Source: Gammaproteobacteria bacterium
Lineage (GTDB): Bacteria > Pseudomonadota > Gammaproteobacteria > UBA6186 > Azoamicaceae
Assembly (NCBI GenBank): GCA_013286785.1
Contig: JABDFC010000002.1
Span: 1 to 64,000, forward strand
Length of the DNA stretch: 64,000 nt
Direction of reading: 5' to 3'
Positions 26,745 to 36,319 of the stretch are shown piece after piece (the stretch's first letter is position 1; each line of letters starts with the position of its first letter). Below the pieces are notes generated by a model, which saw only the letters and a program-made list of their open reading frames with translations, was not told where the DNA came from and did no database searches. A program made the position numbers and the translations under genes.

Positions 26745-27768
26745 AGCCCAATACCTCAATGTGCAGATCTTTTTCGCTTAATGATTGAATGGCTTGTTGA
26801 ATGTCTTCGTTATCTCCAATCATTTCCGCAATGATAATACCCATGCGCCCTCCGCGAATGGGCTCTAAATGTGCTTGGATGATATTAATCGACAGGCTAA
26901 AGGTTTGAATGACTTCAGCGATATAGGGATCTTCCAGAGTCGGATCCGCAAACGTTATTCTGACAATTGGGCTTAAGTTTTCATGCGGTTGGGCTTGCAG
27001 GCGATTTTTTAATACCGTGGGAAGATCAGATCGTGCTTCCGATCGAATAAAATCTCGGGTGATTTCTGCTTTCGGGTGAGAAAAAAGCTCTAAAACAGTC
27101 CCTTCTTCGATAATTTCGCCTTGATGGAGTACCGCAGCACGATCGCAAATAGCTTTGATCACGTCTATTTCGTGGGTGATGAGTAAAATGGTTAGGTTGA
27201 GTTTTTGGTTAATCTCACTTAACAGTTGTAAGACAGAATGTTTTGCTTTGTGGTCTAGGCCATACGTCGCCTCATCGCATAGCAGGACTTTGGGTTGCAG
27301 AACCAAAGCACGGGCGATGGCAACTTTTTGTTTTTGTCCCATGGTTAAGTCATTCGGATATAAATGGGCTTTGTCAGCAAGACCGGTTAAAGCAAGTAAA
27401 GGGGTTACCAACGATTCTATGGTGTGCGAGGGAGCTCGACTGACTTCTAAGGGTAGAGCGATGTTTTCAAAAACCGTTCTGGAATTGAGTAAATTAATAT
27501 GTTGGAAGATCATGCCAATATTTCGTCTGGCCCTGCGCAGCTCCTCGGTAGAGAGGGTCGTTAATACGCAACTGTCCACGGTCACCGCTCCGCTAGAAGG
27601 CGGATCTAATAAATTAATACTGCGAATGAGAGAGCTTTTCCCGGCCCCTTTTCTGCCCACAACACCAAAAATTTGTCCTTGCTCGATATTGAGCGTGATG
27701 CCCTTGAGTGTATGGACAACCGTGTCGCCTTTTTTAACAATTTTTTGGAGATCATTTATTGAGATCAT
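26725..27768 (-). CDS. metN: Methionine ABC transporter ATP-binding protein
   Basis: 347 residues: an ATPase domain (1-240) and a C-terminal NIL ligand-binding domain (about 265-345) that in MetN binds methionine and inhibits transport. Walker A reads GRKGAGKSS, Walker B VLLCDEATYGLD, switch His in ITHEID. The signature is LTMGQKQK instead of LSGGQKQR and the D-loop YGLD instead of SALD, both unusual but in conserved positions. It powers uptake through MetI. The high similarity outside these motifs keeps the assignment firm. Confidence 0.88.
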   Translation of the reverse strand: MISINDLQKIVKKGDTVVHTLKGITLNIEQGQIFGVVGRKGAGKSSLIRSINLLDPPSSGAVTVDSCVLTTLSTEELRRARRNIGMIFQHINLLNSRTVFENIALPLEVSRAPSHTIESLVTPLLALTGLADKAHLYPNDLTMGQKQKVAIARALVLQPKVLLCDEATYGLDHKAKHSVLQLLSEINQKLNLTILLITHEIDVIKAICDRAAVLHQGEIIEEGTVLELFSHPKAEITRDFIRSEARSDLPTVLKNRLQAQPHENLSPIVRITFADPTLEDPYIAEVIQTFSLSINIIQAHLEPIRGGRMGIIIAEMIGDNEDIQQAIQSLSEKDLHIEVLGYAPRNS

Positions 27769-27799
27769 GTTTTAAAAGTAGTTGGCAACCGCGGAGGTT

Positions 27800-28582
27800 T
27801 CAATCTTTTAATAGAAAAATTTCATTAGTTATATCACTGAATACTGCCGTTGCTCCGGCTTCGAGTAATTGTTGAATGCGTTTGGGATCGTTGACAGTGT
27901 AAACCAGTAGGGGAACGCCTTGTTTTTGCGCCCACTGTAAAGGCTCGAGATTGGTAAAGGTGTCTTGGCAATGCAAGGTATCAAATTGCTGTGTTAAGAC
28001 AAGACTGACAGCTTCTTCCGAAAAATCATGCGTTAAATATCCCAGAGGAATTTGTGGGCTTAGGGATCTTAAAATAGCTAACAATTCGCTGTCGAAACTG
28101 GATACTAAGGGGGGTGAGAGTGGGGCAGGCCAGTGCCGATGGATTTGGCTTAAAAAGTCTTGCATTCTTAAGGATTTCTCCGAAAAATTCGCTTTAATTT
28201 CGATATTCGGGTAGAGACCTAATTGTGCCAGCAGGGTGAGTGCTTCAGAAAAGAGGGGGACGGGTTCATTTTGAAAACGAGGATCAAACCATGAACCTGC
28301 GTCCAAAGTTTGAAGCGTTTTATAAGGAATCTCTGCAACCAATCCATCACCATTGGTGGTTCGCTTCAAAGTTGCATCATGGAAGAGGACCCATTCGCCG
28401 GAAGCGCAACATTGAACGTCAAATTCCACCCAATTTAGTCCGAGCTTGGCTGCTTCCCTAAAGCTTGCTAGGGTATTTTCTGGCGCTCGCCCAGCGAGTC
28501 CTCGATGCCCGATCAAGCCGAACTTAGGATAAGGTAATTCACTAAATAATTTAGACAATAAACTAAATTCCTTGATTTGCAC
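27800..28582 (-). CDS. ugpQ: Glycerophosphodiester phosphodiesterase
   Basis: 260 residues, cytoplasmic (no signal). GHRGLAGRAPENTL contains the catalytic His/Arg, EFDVQ the metal-binding acidic residues, and LFHDATLKRTTNG the second His of the GDPD TIM barrel. It hydrolyses glycerophosphodiesters to glycerol 3-phosphate and an alcohol, recycling phospholipid headgroups. It sits 31 bp upstream of metN on the same strand and is divergent from nhaP. Confidence 0.9.
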   Translation of the reverse strand: MQIKEFSLLSKLFSELPYPKFGLIGHRGLAGRAPENTLASFREAAKLGLNWVEFDVQCCASGEWVLFHDATLKRTTNGDGLVAEIPYKTLQTLDAGSWFDPRFQNEPVPLFSEALTLLAQLGLYPNIEIKANFSEKSLRMQDFLSQIHRHWPAPLSPPLVSSFDSELLAILRSLSPQIPLGYLTHDFSEEAVSLVLTQQFDTLHCQDTFTNLEPLQWAQKQGVPLLVYTVNDPKRIQQLLEAGATAVFSDITNEIFLLKD

Positions 28583-28665
28583 TCATCTGATGTTTGAGCA
28601 TTTAAATTAAAGTGGTTCTTTGTTATTGTAGATAAGAAATCTGAACTTCGGTCGACGGAGATGTC

Positions 28666-29970
28666 ATGCATTCACAAGAAGTTATTGGGATCTTAATGAC
28701 CCTGACAGCCGTCTCAAGCTATATCAACCATCGATACGTTAAATTACCTAAATCGATTGGACTGACTCTTATTACCTTAATTTTATCGTGGCTCATTGCT
28801 TTAAGTGGCAATTTTGGGTGGGATGTAGAAGGCTTTGCCACGCATTTATTGAATGGAATTGGATTTAACGAAACTTTTTTACATGGAATGTTAGGGTATT
28901 TATTATTTGCAGCTTCTTTGCATGTGAATACCATGGAGCTTTCAAAGCACAAAACAATTGTCGGGTTATTGGCAACCGTCAGCGTATTATTGTCGACCTT
29001 AATCATTGGTTTTGGGATTTTCTTTCTCACTCAACTCCTTGGCATACAGATTCCCCTAGAATATTGTTTGGTCTTTGGTGCATTGATTTCACCGACCGAT
29101 CCCATTTCGGTGTTGGGAATTCTGAAAACGGTCAATGCGCCTAAAGGACTAGAAATGAAGATCGCCGGCGAAGCCCTTTTTAATGATGGTATGGGAATTG
29201 TCTTATTTGTTATTTTGCTTGGGGCCGCTGTCGGGGGGCATCAGACCTGGACCCCTCAAATGGCCATGTGGTTTTTTTTGCAACAGGGGATTGGTGGAAT
29301 TATTTTAGGAGCCATCATTGGTTGGTTAGCAGCAAGGTTACTTCGTGGCATCGATAATTATGAGGTGGCAATTCTCATCACATTAGGGATGGTGGCTGGA
29401 GGACATTCTTTTGCCTATTCCATTATGGAAGTGTCAGCGCCCATTTGTATGACGGTTGCAGGGTTATCCGTTGGAGCGCTTTTACAAAATGGCAATCTGT
29501 CTAAGGAATCATTAAAACGAGTGGATGCATTTTGGGAAGTTTTAGATGCAGTCTTGAATGCAATATTATTCGTTGCCATAGGACTTGAGTTTTTGAGATT
29601 AACTTTCACATGGGATACTATTTTTGCGTCATTAGGGGCTATTATGATTACCATGGCAGCTCGATGGATCAGTGTGATGATTCCAGTGGCTTCCGTTTCT
29701 CTGTTTCGTAAATTCAGTCCGAGCGTTGTTTTATTGATGACTTGGGGAGGGTTAAGAGGCGGGATTTCAATTGCCTTGGCGCTTTCAATACCTGCGGGTC
29801 CGGTGAGAGATTTTATTGTCTGCATCACTTATGTGGTTGTCCTTTTTTCCATCACTGTTCAAGGGTTAACATTGGGAGGATTGGTCAAGAGGATTTCTTC
29901 TCATATGGAACCTCAGTCATATTTGTTAATAGACGAACGTCGATATTTGTCGGCGGATGAGTCTGTATGA
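28666..29970 (+). CDS. nhaP: Na+/H+ antiporter, CPA1 (NhaP) family
   Basis: 434 residues with about twelve membrane segments. LISPTDPISVLGIL and GEALFNDGMGIVLF are the paired ion-binding motifs of CPA1 exchangers (the ND pair lies in FNDG), and MTWGGLRGGISIALALSIP is the conserved Arg-containing helix. GGAGAT precedes the ATG. It exports Na+ in exchange for H+. Its stop overlaps the start of the nuclease gene by 4 bp (ATGA), an operon link that may be only positional. Confidence 0.9.
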   Translation: MHSQEVIGILMTLTAVSSYINHRYVKLPKSIGLTLITLILSWLIALSGNFGWDVEGFATHLLNGIGFNETFLHGMLGYLLFAASLHVNTMELSKHKTIVGLLATVSVLLSTLIIGFGIFFLTQLLGIQIPLEYCLVFGALISPTDPISVLGILKTVNAPKGLEMKIAGEALFNDGMGIVLFVILLGAAVGGHQTWTPQMAMWFFLQQGIGGIILGAIIGWLAARLLRGIDNYEVAILITLGMVAGGHSFAYSIMEVSAPICMTVAGLSVGALLQNGNLSKESLKRVDAFWEVLDAVLNAILFVAIGLEFLRLTFTWDTIFASLGAIMITMAARWISVMIPVASVSLFRKFSPSVVLLMTWGGLRGGISIALALSIPAGPVRDFIVCITYVVVLFSITVQGLTLGGLVKRISSHMEPQSYLLIDERRYLSADESV

Positions 29971-32522
29971 AATTAACGCCGAACCGGCGGATGGCAGTTT
30001 ACTTAAAATCGATTTATCCTACCGCCGATGTTTTGTCCATCGGTGAATGGTTAGAGCGGTTGTATGATGAACTGCAGCGAGAAAATCCCCGACTCCCTTA
30101 TCGCTTAACCGTTCATGAAGAAGCTGCCATTTGGGAAGATATTATTGGTGAGTCTTCTCTGGGCAGAAATTTGCTCAATCGAACTGGGACTGCTCGATTG
30201 GCGCGGGACGCGTGGATATTATCCACTCAATGGAAGCTGTCGCGTCCATTACCGACTCAAGAGACGGAAGATACTTTGGCGTATTCCGAATGGGTGGAAG
30301 TCTATGAGCAACGTTGTCTTGAAAAGCATTGGGTCGATTCTGCCACTTTTGTGGATCGGATCATTGATTTGGTGGCTGAACCGATCATCCCCTTTCCTTC
30401 ATTTTTAACTTTAGTTGGTTTTTTGGAATTAACGCCACAACTGGAAATCCTGTTGACTGAAATCAAAGCGCTTGGAGTTTCGGTAGAGTTTACAACTTTG
30501 GTCCGGGAACCAGGCAATCTGAGTTGCGTATTGGTGAAAGACAAAGCAGATGAATTTAGGATGGCAGCCAAAATGGCTAAAGTATGGCAGGGCAAGCGAT
30601 CTGATGCGGTCATTGGGATCGTCGTCCCCGAGTTAGAACGGGATCGCCAAACAGTGGTGCGAGTGATGGAAGAAGAATTTCTGCCAGAATCATTCAATAT
30701 CGCTGCACCCTTACCTTTGGTCCGTTATCCTCTGATTGAAAACGCACTGTTGGGATTGACCTTAATGAAAGGTTATCACCCGTTAGAAAAATGGAGTCGG
30801 TTTTTACGGTCGCCCTTTTGGGGCGAGTTGCAAGCAGAGCAAATGGGGCGTGCAGCATTGGATGTTTTGATCCGAAAGGATGCAGAAGAAGTCCTGGCCG
30901 TGGAAGATGTTATCCGACACTGTGAAGCAATGGAGCCACTTCATTCTAAGATTGTCACTTTAAGTGGGGTGAAACGATTAGGACAACTATTAGCTCTAAA
31001 ATCCAAGGCAGAGGGAAAACAGTTGGCAAGACAGTGGAGTCTTTATTTTCAAGAGATGTTAGGAATGATTGGTTGGCCGGGTGAACGCGTTTTAACTGAG
31101 GAAGAAACACAGATCAAGCGGCAGTGGGATCGATTATTAAAGGATTATGAATCGATGGAGTCTGTGTTGGAAGCACACCAGTACGGAGAGGCTGTATTGC
31201 AACTCAATCGTCTTGCCGGAACGATTTCCTTTTCACCTGAAAAAAGCCCTGCCAATATTCAAGTGTTGGGTTTATTGGAAGCCATTGGTATTCCTTTTGA
31301 TTTTCTTTGGGTCACGGGTCTTAATCGGGAAACTTGGCCCAAGGAACCATCACCCAATCCGTTTATTCCGTTGGCGCTCCAACGGGATAAAGGCGTTTCA
31401 AGAAGTGGCGCAGAACGTGAACTGCAAATGGCAAAAAAATATACGGAATATTTATGTCGTGGTGCGGCACAGGTTATTTTTAGTGTCCCGTCAATACTTG
31501 AAACAGGAGAAGGCCATATTAGCCCTTTGTTGGCAGATGTGCCGGAGGTGACTGTGGATGACTTAGGACTTTCGGGGGCGTACTCTTATATAGAGACTTG
31601 GGGTCGTATTCTCGCGGTGAATTATGATCAGCAAGAGCGGGCCCCTAAAGTGTCTGAGGCAGAAAAAACCTTGGGAGGTACTCACCTATTAAAATTGCAA
31701 TCGCTTTGCCCATTTAGGGCATTTGCGGAGGGCCGCTTACAGGCGCTTCCTTTGCCAACCGCTTCATTTGGATTAACAGCCAGTGAACGAGGAGAGGTTG
31801 TTCACAAGGTCCTCGAATATTTTTGGCAGGACATTGATAATTTAACAGAGCTGCTTGCGGTATCCGATCTGGATCAAAAACTAAAAAATGTGATCGGGAG
31901 AGTGATAGGTTCCTTAGAAAAATGTCATGTTAACACGCTAACGCCTGATTACTGGGATTTGGAAAGACAGCGGATATTCTGGTTGGTAAGTCGGTTGCTG
32001 GAGCATGAAAAAGAACGCCCGTATTTTGAAGTGGTTTCCAGAGAGAAAAACAGTGTGGTTGAATTAAAAGGTTTGAAAATCAAAATTCGCATTGATAGGG
32101 TTGATCGCTTAGCCAGCCAAGATGAAATATTAATCGATTATAAAACGGGTGAAACCAATGTGGGCGATTGGTTTGGTGCCAGACCGCGTGATCCGCAATT
32201 GCCTTTTTATTGTGTGACACGAGAACCGAAACCTGTCGGAATTGCCTTTGCGGTGGTTCGTCCAGAAACCGTGGCATTTAAAGGGGTTGCGAAAGACAAA
32301 GAGGTATTAGTAGGTCTTAAGTCTCTAGAACAAACCAAGCATGTAGGCAGTGAAGAACATTGGGGAGAACAATGTGAGGTCTGGGGGAAAACTCTGGAAA
32401 CCCTGGCCGAAAATTTTAGGGAGGGCGTTGCAGCCGTAGAACCCTTGGAAGGTGAAAAAACGTGTCGGTTGTGTTCACTGAAACCCTTATGTCGGATCCA
32501 CACCTATACGAGCAGTTACTAA
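29967..32522 (+). CDS. AddB-like PD-(D/E)XK nuclease, DNA repair
   Basis: 851 residues. The middle resembles the inactive helicase fold of AddB (GLLEAIGIPFDFLWVTGLN). The C-terminal third is a RecB-type nuclease: the SERGEVVHKVLEYFW helix and the metal-binding ILIDYKTGE near residue 725. Four cysteines, C581 in SLCPFRAFAEGR and C833, C836, C842 in TCRLCSLKPLC, are placed like the iron-sulfur cluster ligands that lock AddB nucleases. It should act with the helicase at 33573-36197 in end resection at double-strand breaks. Unlike the usual order, another gene lies between the two. Confidence 0.85.
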   Translation: MKLTPNRRMAVYLKSIYPTADVLSIGEWLERLYDELQRENPRLPYRLTVHEEAAIWEDIIGESSLGRNLLNRTGTARLARDAWILSTQWKLSRPLPTQETEDTLAYSEWVEVYEQRCLEKHWVDSATFVDRIIDLVAEPIIPFPSFLTLVGFLELTPQLEILLTEIKALGVSVEFTTLVREPGNLSCVLVKDKADEFRMAAKMAKVWQGKRSDAVIGIVVPELERDRQTVVRVMEEEFLPESFNIAAPLPLVRYPLIENALLGLTLMKGYHPLEKWSRFLRSPFWGELQAEQMGRAALDVLIRKDAEEVLAVEDVIRHCEAMEPLHSKIVTLSGVKRLGQLLALKSKAEGKQLARQWSLYFQEMLGMIGWPGERVLTEEETQIKRQWDRLLKDYESMESVLEAHQYGEAVLQLNRLAGTISFSPEKSPANIQVLGLLEAIGIPFDFLWVTGLNRETWPKEPSPNPFIPLALQRDKGVSRSGAERELQMAKKYTEYLCRGAAQVIFSVPSILETGEGHISPLLADVPEVTVDDLGLSGAYSYIETWGRILAVNYDQQERAPKVSEAEKTLGGTHLLKLQSLCPFRAFAEGRLQALPLPTASFGLTASERGEVVHKVLEYFWQDIDNLTELLAVSDLDQKLKNVIGRVIGSLEKCHVNTLTPDYWDLERQRIFWLVSRLLEHEKERPYFEVVSREKNSVVELKGLKIKIRIDRVDRLASQDEILIDYKTGETNVGDWFGARPRDPQLPFYCVTREPKPVGIAFAVVRPETVAFKGVAKDKEVLVGLKSLEQTKHVGSEEHWGEQCEVWGKTLETLAENFREGVAAVEPLEGEKTCRLCSLKPLCRIHTYTSSY

Positions 32523-33508
32523 ATGAGATTTTTGATGTACAAGTCGACTAATCGATAAAGCGTCATATATTGTTCGGAGGTCTTGACAAGATAAGGCCGC
32601 TGCAGAGATAGTTGCATGACGATTTTTTCGATACTGATATCCAGAGATTTTAAGGCCGTCCCTGCAGCCAATTGTCGATCGATTTCAGTGATCAACAAAA
32701 ACCCTGCTATAAATGTCCCAGCTCTCCCGTTCCCATGGCTGGATTGACAGGCAATCAATTCGTTTGGCTGATAATTTTTTTTCACTTTTAAGATGAGCCG
32801 TAAGAGTTCCTTTGGATCGGTGCCACGGTTTTGAACCCAGTTATTCATTGAATAATATCGCAGAGAGTAAGGGGAGAGATTGTAACGTGCTGGGATGCGG
32901 AGATAAGTTTCTTTAGATTTAGGTTCACTTTTCAGATGACCTGTCCAATAAGCAACGGATTTATCTTTTTCGGGTTCCTCTGACTGAGAGAGGCAGATCA
33001 ATTGTGTTACGCGGAAGTTTTGAAGGAGCAAGAAAAAATTTCTGAGTGTTGTGTGGGTGGGCGCTTCGAGTGCTAAAAATTTAAAACCATTTAAGACGAT
33101 GGTGCTTGAATTATAATGACCATCCGTTCGGTTGTAATCAAATGCGATAAAGGTTGGATGTCGGTAGAGCCCTTTTTCCAGCAAGTCTTGTGCCACTCTA
33201 AAATCTGTTCGGGAAATCAGAGGGCGAGCATTGGGATCGACGTACCAAGTGTGGGTTCTCCACTCATTAATTTGGTTGAATTCGTTTTGCCTACTGTGTT
33301 GTGGTTTATTGGGTGTCCAGGGTTGAAAGGGTTTTCCCTTTAAAAAAAGCGTGGCTCGTTCTTCAAAGGATTGTTGAATTTGTTGGAATCTGTCTTCCAG
33401 AAATTGTTGTGGTAAAGTAGGGAGCAAAACGGTGGTATCAGGCAAACTGGCTTTGAGGGCCAACGGCCAAAAAACTGTTAGTAAGATGACAAATTTTGTG
33501 ATACGCAT
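32519..33508 (-). CDS. Secreted protein-tyrosine-phosphatase homologue, catalytically degenerate
   Basis: 329 residues with an N-terminal signal peptide (about 1-20). The fold is that of classical PTPs: ALEAPTHTTLRNFFLLL corresponds to the Q-G-P-x-x-T-x-x-F-W region, and SLQRPYLVKTSEQYMTLY to the Q-loop region. The signature loop reads ACQSSHGNGRAGTF: counting back from the Arg (R262), the nucleophile position is S256, with a Cys two residues earlier (C254). The WPD loop reads NWVQNRG, with Q226 in place of the Asp. Both changes predict loss of classic catalysis, perhaps leaving phosphotyrosine binding. Its stop overlaps that of the nuclease gene by 4 bp, tail to tail. An exported, host-interacting role is an inference. 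Confidence 0.72.
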   Translation of the reverse strand: MRITKFVILLTVFWPLALKASLPDTTVLLPTLPQQFLEDRFQQIQQSFEERATLFLKGKPFQPWTPNKPQHSRQNEFNQINEWRTHTWYVDPNARPLISRTDFRVAQDLLEKGLYRHPTFIAFDYNRTDGHYNSSTIVLNGFKFLALEAPTHTTLRNFFLLLQNFRVTQLICLSQSEEPEKDKSVAYWTGHLKSEPKSKETYLRIPARYNLSPYSLRYYSMNNWVQNRGTDPKELLRLILKVKKNYQPNELIACQSSHGNGRAGTFIAGFLLITEIDRQLAAGTALKSLDISIEKIVMQLSLQRPYLVKTSEQYMTLYRLVDLYIKNLI

Positions 33509-33572
33509 ACGATATCTTCAATATTACTGTAAAATAGCGGATTAATCTAGTGTGTGGCAGTGAGTGAAGGCA

Positions 33573-36197
33573 ATGTCAGTAGAAAGTTCGGATAACAAAG
33601 CTCGAGACAAAGCGCTCGATCCTTCCTTATCTTTTATCATTCAGGCTCCAGCGGGTTCGGGAAAAACAACCCTTTTGGCGCAACGTTTATTAACTTTATT
33701 ATCCTGTGCGGCAGCGGTCCCTGAAGCATGTTTAGCGATTACTTTTACTCGTAAAGCTGCGGCTGAAATGCGCGATCGCATTTTATTGGCCTTAGAACGG
33801 GCGGTTGAACCTTTGGTGCCCGACGATCCTCATGAAAGAAAAACGTGGGAACTTGCACGAGCAGTGCTAAAACGGGATCAGCAATTGGGTTGGGAACTTA
33901 TGAAATATCCTAATCGACTGAAGATCCAAACCATTGATGCTTTTTGTGCGGGTATTACGCGAAGAATGCCGGTGGTTTCTCATTTTGGTTTGTCACCCCA
34001 GATTGTTGAAGATCCCATGCCGCTGTATCGAAGTGCGGCCCGTCAAATTTTAAATTCTCTGAGTGACAAAGTGCCTTGGTCTTCTGCTCTTAGGATGTTA
34101 TTAGTGCATTTGGATAATAATTTGTCTCAAGCAGAACGTCTATTAGCAGAAATGTTGTCTCACCGGGATCAGTGGTTACCTTATGTTGGGCAATCGTTGG
34201 CAGAGGAGCGTTCTCGCGCACGGCTCGAAGTTGGTTTGGCCCAAGTGATCGAATCTAAGATTTCAGCTCTGCAAGCTTCATTGCCGGTAGAAGAAACTGA
34301 ACTCTTTGAATGCGCGGTTTTCGCAGCACAGCAGCTTGAACGGATGCAGAAAGACTCATTGATCCGTCAATGCCAAACGGTATTCGATCATGCCACACAC
34401 AATCACATTCAGTCCTTACCCGGTTGGTTGGCTTTGGCGGAATTGTTATTGCGAGAAGATCATCAGTGGCGTCAGACGGTCACTCTGCACCAAGGCTTTC
34501 CGGCTCCAACCGGGGCTAAAGATCGAGCCGAAAAAGAGTATTATCAACTCATGAAAGAACGGATGTGTAACTTGCTGAAAAGGCTCAATCAATATCCTAT
34601 TTTTAGGGAAAATTTACAAGAGATCCGAGAATGTCCGCCGCCGCGCTATGACGAGAAACAATGGCAAATTGTAGAAAGCTTGGTCCAATTATTGCCAATA
34701 CTCACGGCTGAACTCTTGTTAGTATTTCAGGAACAGGGGAAGGTCGATTTTATTGAAGTGACTTTGGCAGCATTAAAAGCATTAGGGGATGAGGATATTC
34801 CCAGTGATTTAGCATTAGAGTTAGATTATAAAGTTCAACATATTTTGGTGGACGAATTTCAGGACACCTCGGTTGCACAGTTTCGTTTGTTGGAAAAGTT
34901 GACTGCAGGTTGGCAAGCAAACGAAGACAGGACCTTATTTTTAGTCGGTGATCCGATGCAATCGATTTATCGTTTTCGTCAAGCCGAAGTGGGATTATTT
35001 ATTCGGGCAAAGCGACAAGGGGTGGGGGCAATCGCTTTAACCCCCTTAACGCTGACCGCGAACTTTAGATCGGATCCCAAAATTGTGCAATGGGTGAATT
35101 TCACCTTTCAACAGAAATTTCCGTTACACGATGATGGAATGACAGGAGCGGTTACCTTTAGCGCGTCTGAGGCGCGTTGTCAGAGTAAACCGCAAGCAAA
35201 AGCCGAGGTTTATGATGTGCCTTTGGAAAAAGAGGCAGAAATTGTCACGGAGATTATTCAAACAGTTCAAGCAGAAGATCCAGAAGGAAGCATTGCCTTA
35301 TTGGTTCGAGCGCGATCGCATTTGGTCGAAATTCTCCCGGTGTTACGGCAGGCTGGCATAGAATATCAAGGAGTTCAGTTAGAGCACTTGATCGATCGGC
35401 CAATTGTCCAGGACCTCTTAACTTTAGCCCGAGCGCTGGGACATTTAAGTGATCGTATTGCTTGGTTGGCGCTACTCAGAGCGCCTTGGAGTCAATTATC
35501 TTTGCAGGATATTTGGATGATTGCGAATGTCGAACCTGCTCTGCCAATTTGGTTTGTTTTGCAATCGCATTGGGAGCAATTGCCGCTGAGTGCGAGTGGG
35601 AAGGCAGCGTTGGGCAAAATGGTTCCGGTTATTGCAAAGGCGTTATTGGATGCAGGGCGTGTGTCTTTGCGCCAGTGGGTTCAGGGAACATGGGAAAGTT
35701 TGGGAGGACTGCAGTGTTTGGACAGTCCTATGGCGATTCAAGATGCAGAGGCTTTTTTTGTGATTTTGGATGAAATTTCGGAGCAAGACTTTTTTGAGGT
35801 TGGGGGCTTGGAACAAAAGATCCAAGCGTTGTATTCAGAAAATCAGTCGAGCGACTCTAATGCCTTGCAAGTAATGACTATCCATAAGGCAAAAGGTTTA
35901 GAATTTGATACCGTGATCGTGCCAGGGATCAATCGAAAAACCCGATCTGATTCTGCAAAACTCATGTTGTGGGAAGAGGGTTTGAATGAGCAACAAGGCA
36001 GTTATTTTATTCTAGCGCCCATTAAAGCGGTGGGTACCGAGCAGGATCCGATTTATGCCTATTTAAGAAGGCAAGAAGCCCGGCGCGCATCGCATGAATT
36101 CACTCGATTACAATACGTCGCTGCGACTCGTGCCAGGAAGCGTCTTTATTGGCTTGTTTCAGAGCAGTCCGTCTCTTCTGACGGTGTAAATGCGTAG
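33573..36197 (+). CDS. AddA-like UvrD/Rep superfamily I helicase
   Basis: 874 residues from the ATG at 33573 (a GTG 9 bp earlier is also in frame). Helicase motifs: I APAGSGKTT, Ia TFTRKAAAEMRDR, II VDEFQDTS, III VGDPMQSIYRFRQAE, IV around TLTANFRSDP, V IHKAKGLEFDTVIVPG, VI QYVAATRARKRLYWL. The protein ends 18 residues after motif VI; related helicases paired with this nuclease usually go on for another 150-250 residues, so the tail is short. It should unwind ends for the AddB-like partner. No CTG-N10-CAG box is seen upstream. Confidence 0.85.
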   Translation: MSVESSDNKARDKALDPSLSFIIQAPAGSGKTTLLAQRLLTLLSCAAAVPEACLAITFTRKAAAEMRDRILLALERAVEPLVPDDPHERKTWELARAVLKRDQQLGWELMKYPNRLKIQTIDAFCAGITRRMPVVSHFGLSPQIVEDPMPLYRSAARQILNSLSDKVPWSSALRMLLVHLDNNLSQAERLLAEMLSHRDQWLPYVGQSLAEERSRARLEVGLAQVIESKISALQASLPVEETELFECAVFAAQQLERMQKDSLIRQCQTVFDHATHNHIQSLPGWLALAELLLREDHQWRQTVTLHQGFPAPTGAKDRAEKEYYQLMKERMCNLLKRLNQYPIFRENLQEIRECPPPRYDEKQWQIVESLVQLLPILTAELLLVFQEQGKVDFIEVTLAALKALGDEDIPSDLALELDYKVQHILVDEFQDTSVAQFRLLEKLTAGWQANEDRTLFLVGDPMQSIYRFRQAEVGLFIRAKRQGVGAIALTPLTLTANFRSDPKIVQWVNFTFQQKFPLHDDGMTGAVTFSASEARCQSKPQAKAEVYDVPLEKEAEIVTEIIQTVQAEDPEGSIALLVRARSHLVEILPVLRQAGIEYQGVQLEHLIDRPIVQDLLTLARALGHLSDRIAWLALLRAPWSQLSLQDIWMIANVEPALPIWFVLQSHWEQLPLSASGKAALGKMVPVIAKALLDAGRVSLRQWVQGTWESLGGLQCLDSPMAIQDAEAFFVILDEISEQDFFEVGGLEQKIQALYSENQSSDSNALQVMTIHKAKGLEFDTVIVPGINRKTRSDSAKLMLWEEGLNEQQGSYFILAPIKAVGTEQDPIYAYLRRQEARRASHEFTRLQYVAATRARKRLYWLVSEQSVSSDGVNA

Positions 36198-36245
36198 TAC
36201 TTATTTGATACAATAGATTGAAAGTGTGTCAAACAAAATCACGAC

Positions 36246-36274
36246 TTGTTGTTTGGTGAAATTCTCCGTAGAAT
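36246..36274 (+). promoter_or_regulatory. Candidate promoter of the ATP:ADP antiporter gene
   Basis: TTGTTG (36246-36251), a 17-bp spacer, and TAGAAT (36269-36274), about 45 bp before the ATG. The surrounding DNA also holds TTGTTTGG and its complement CCAAACAA on either side of the -10, which could form a hairpin or bind a regulator. Confidence 0.5.
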
Positions 36275-36319
36275 ATGGCTTCAAGTTAAACAACCAAACA
36301 ATATAGGGTGGGAGATCAT

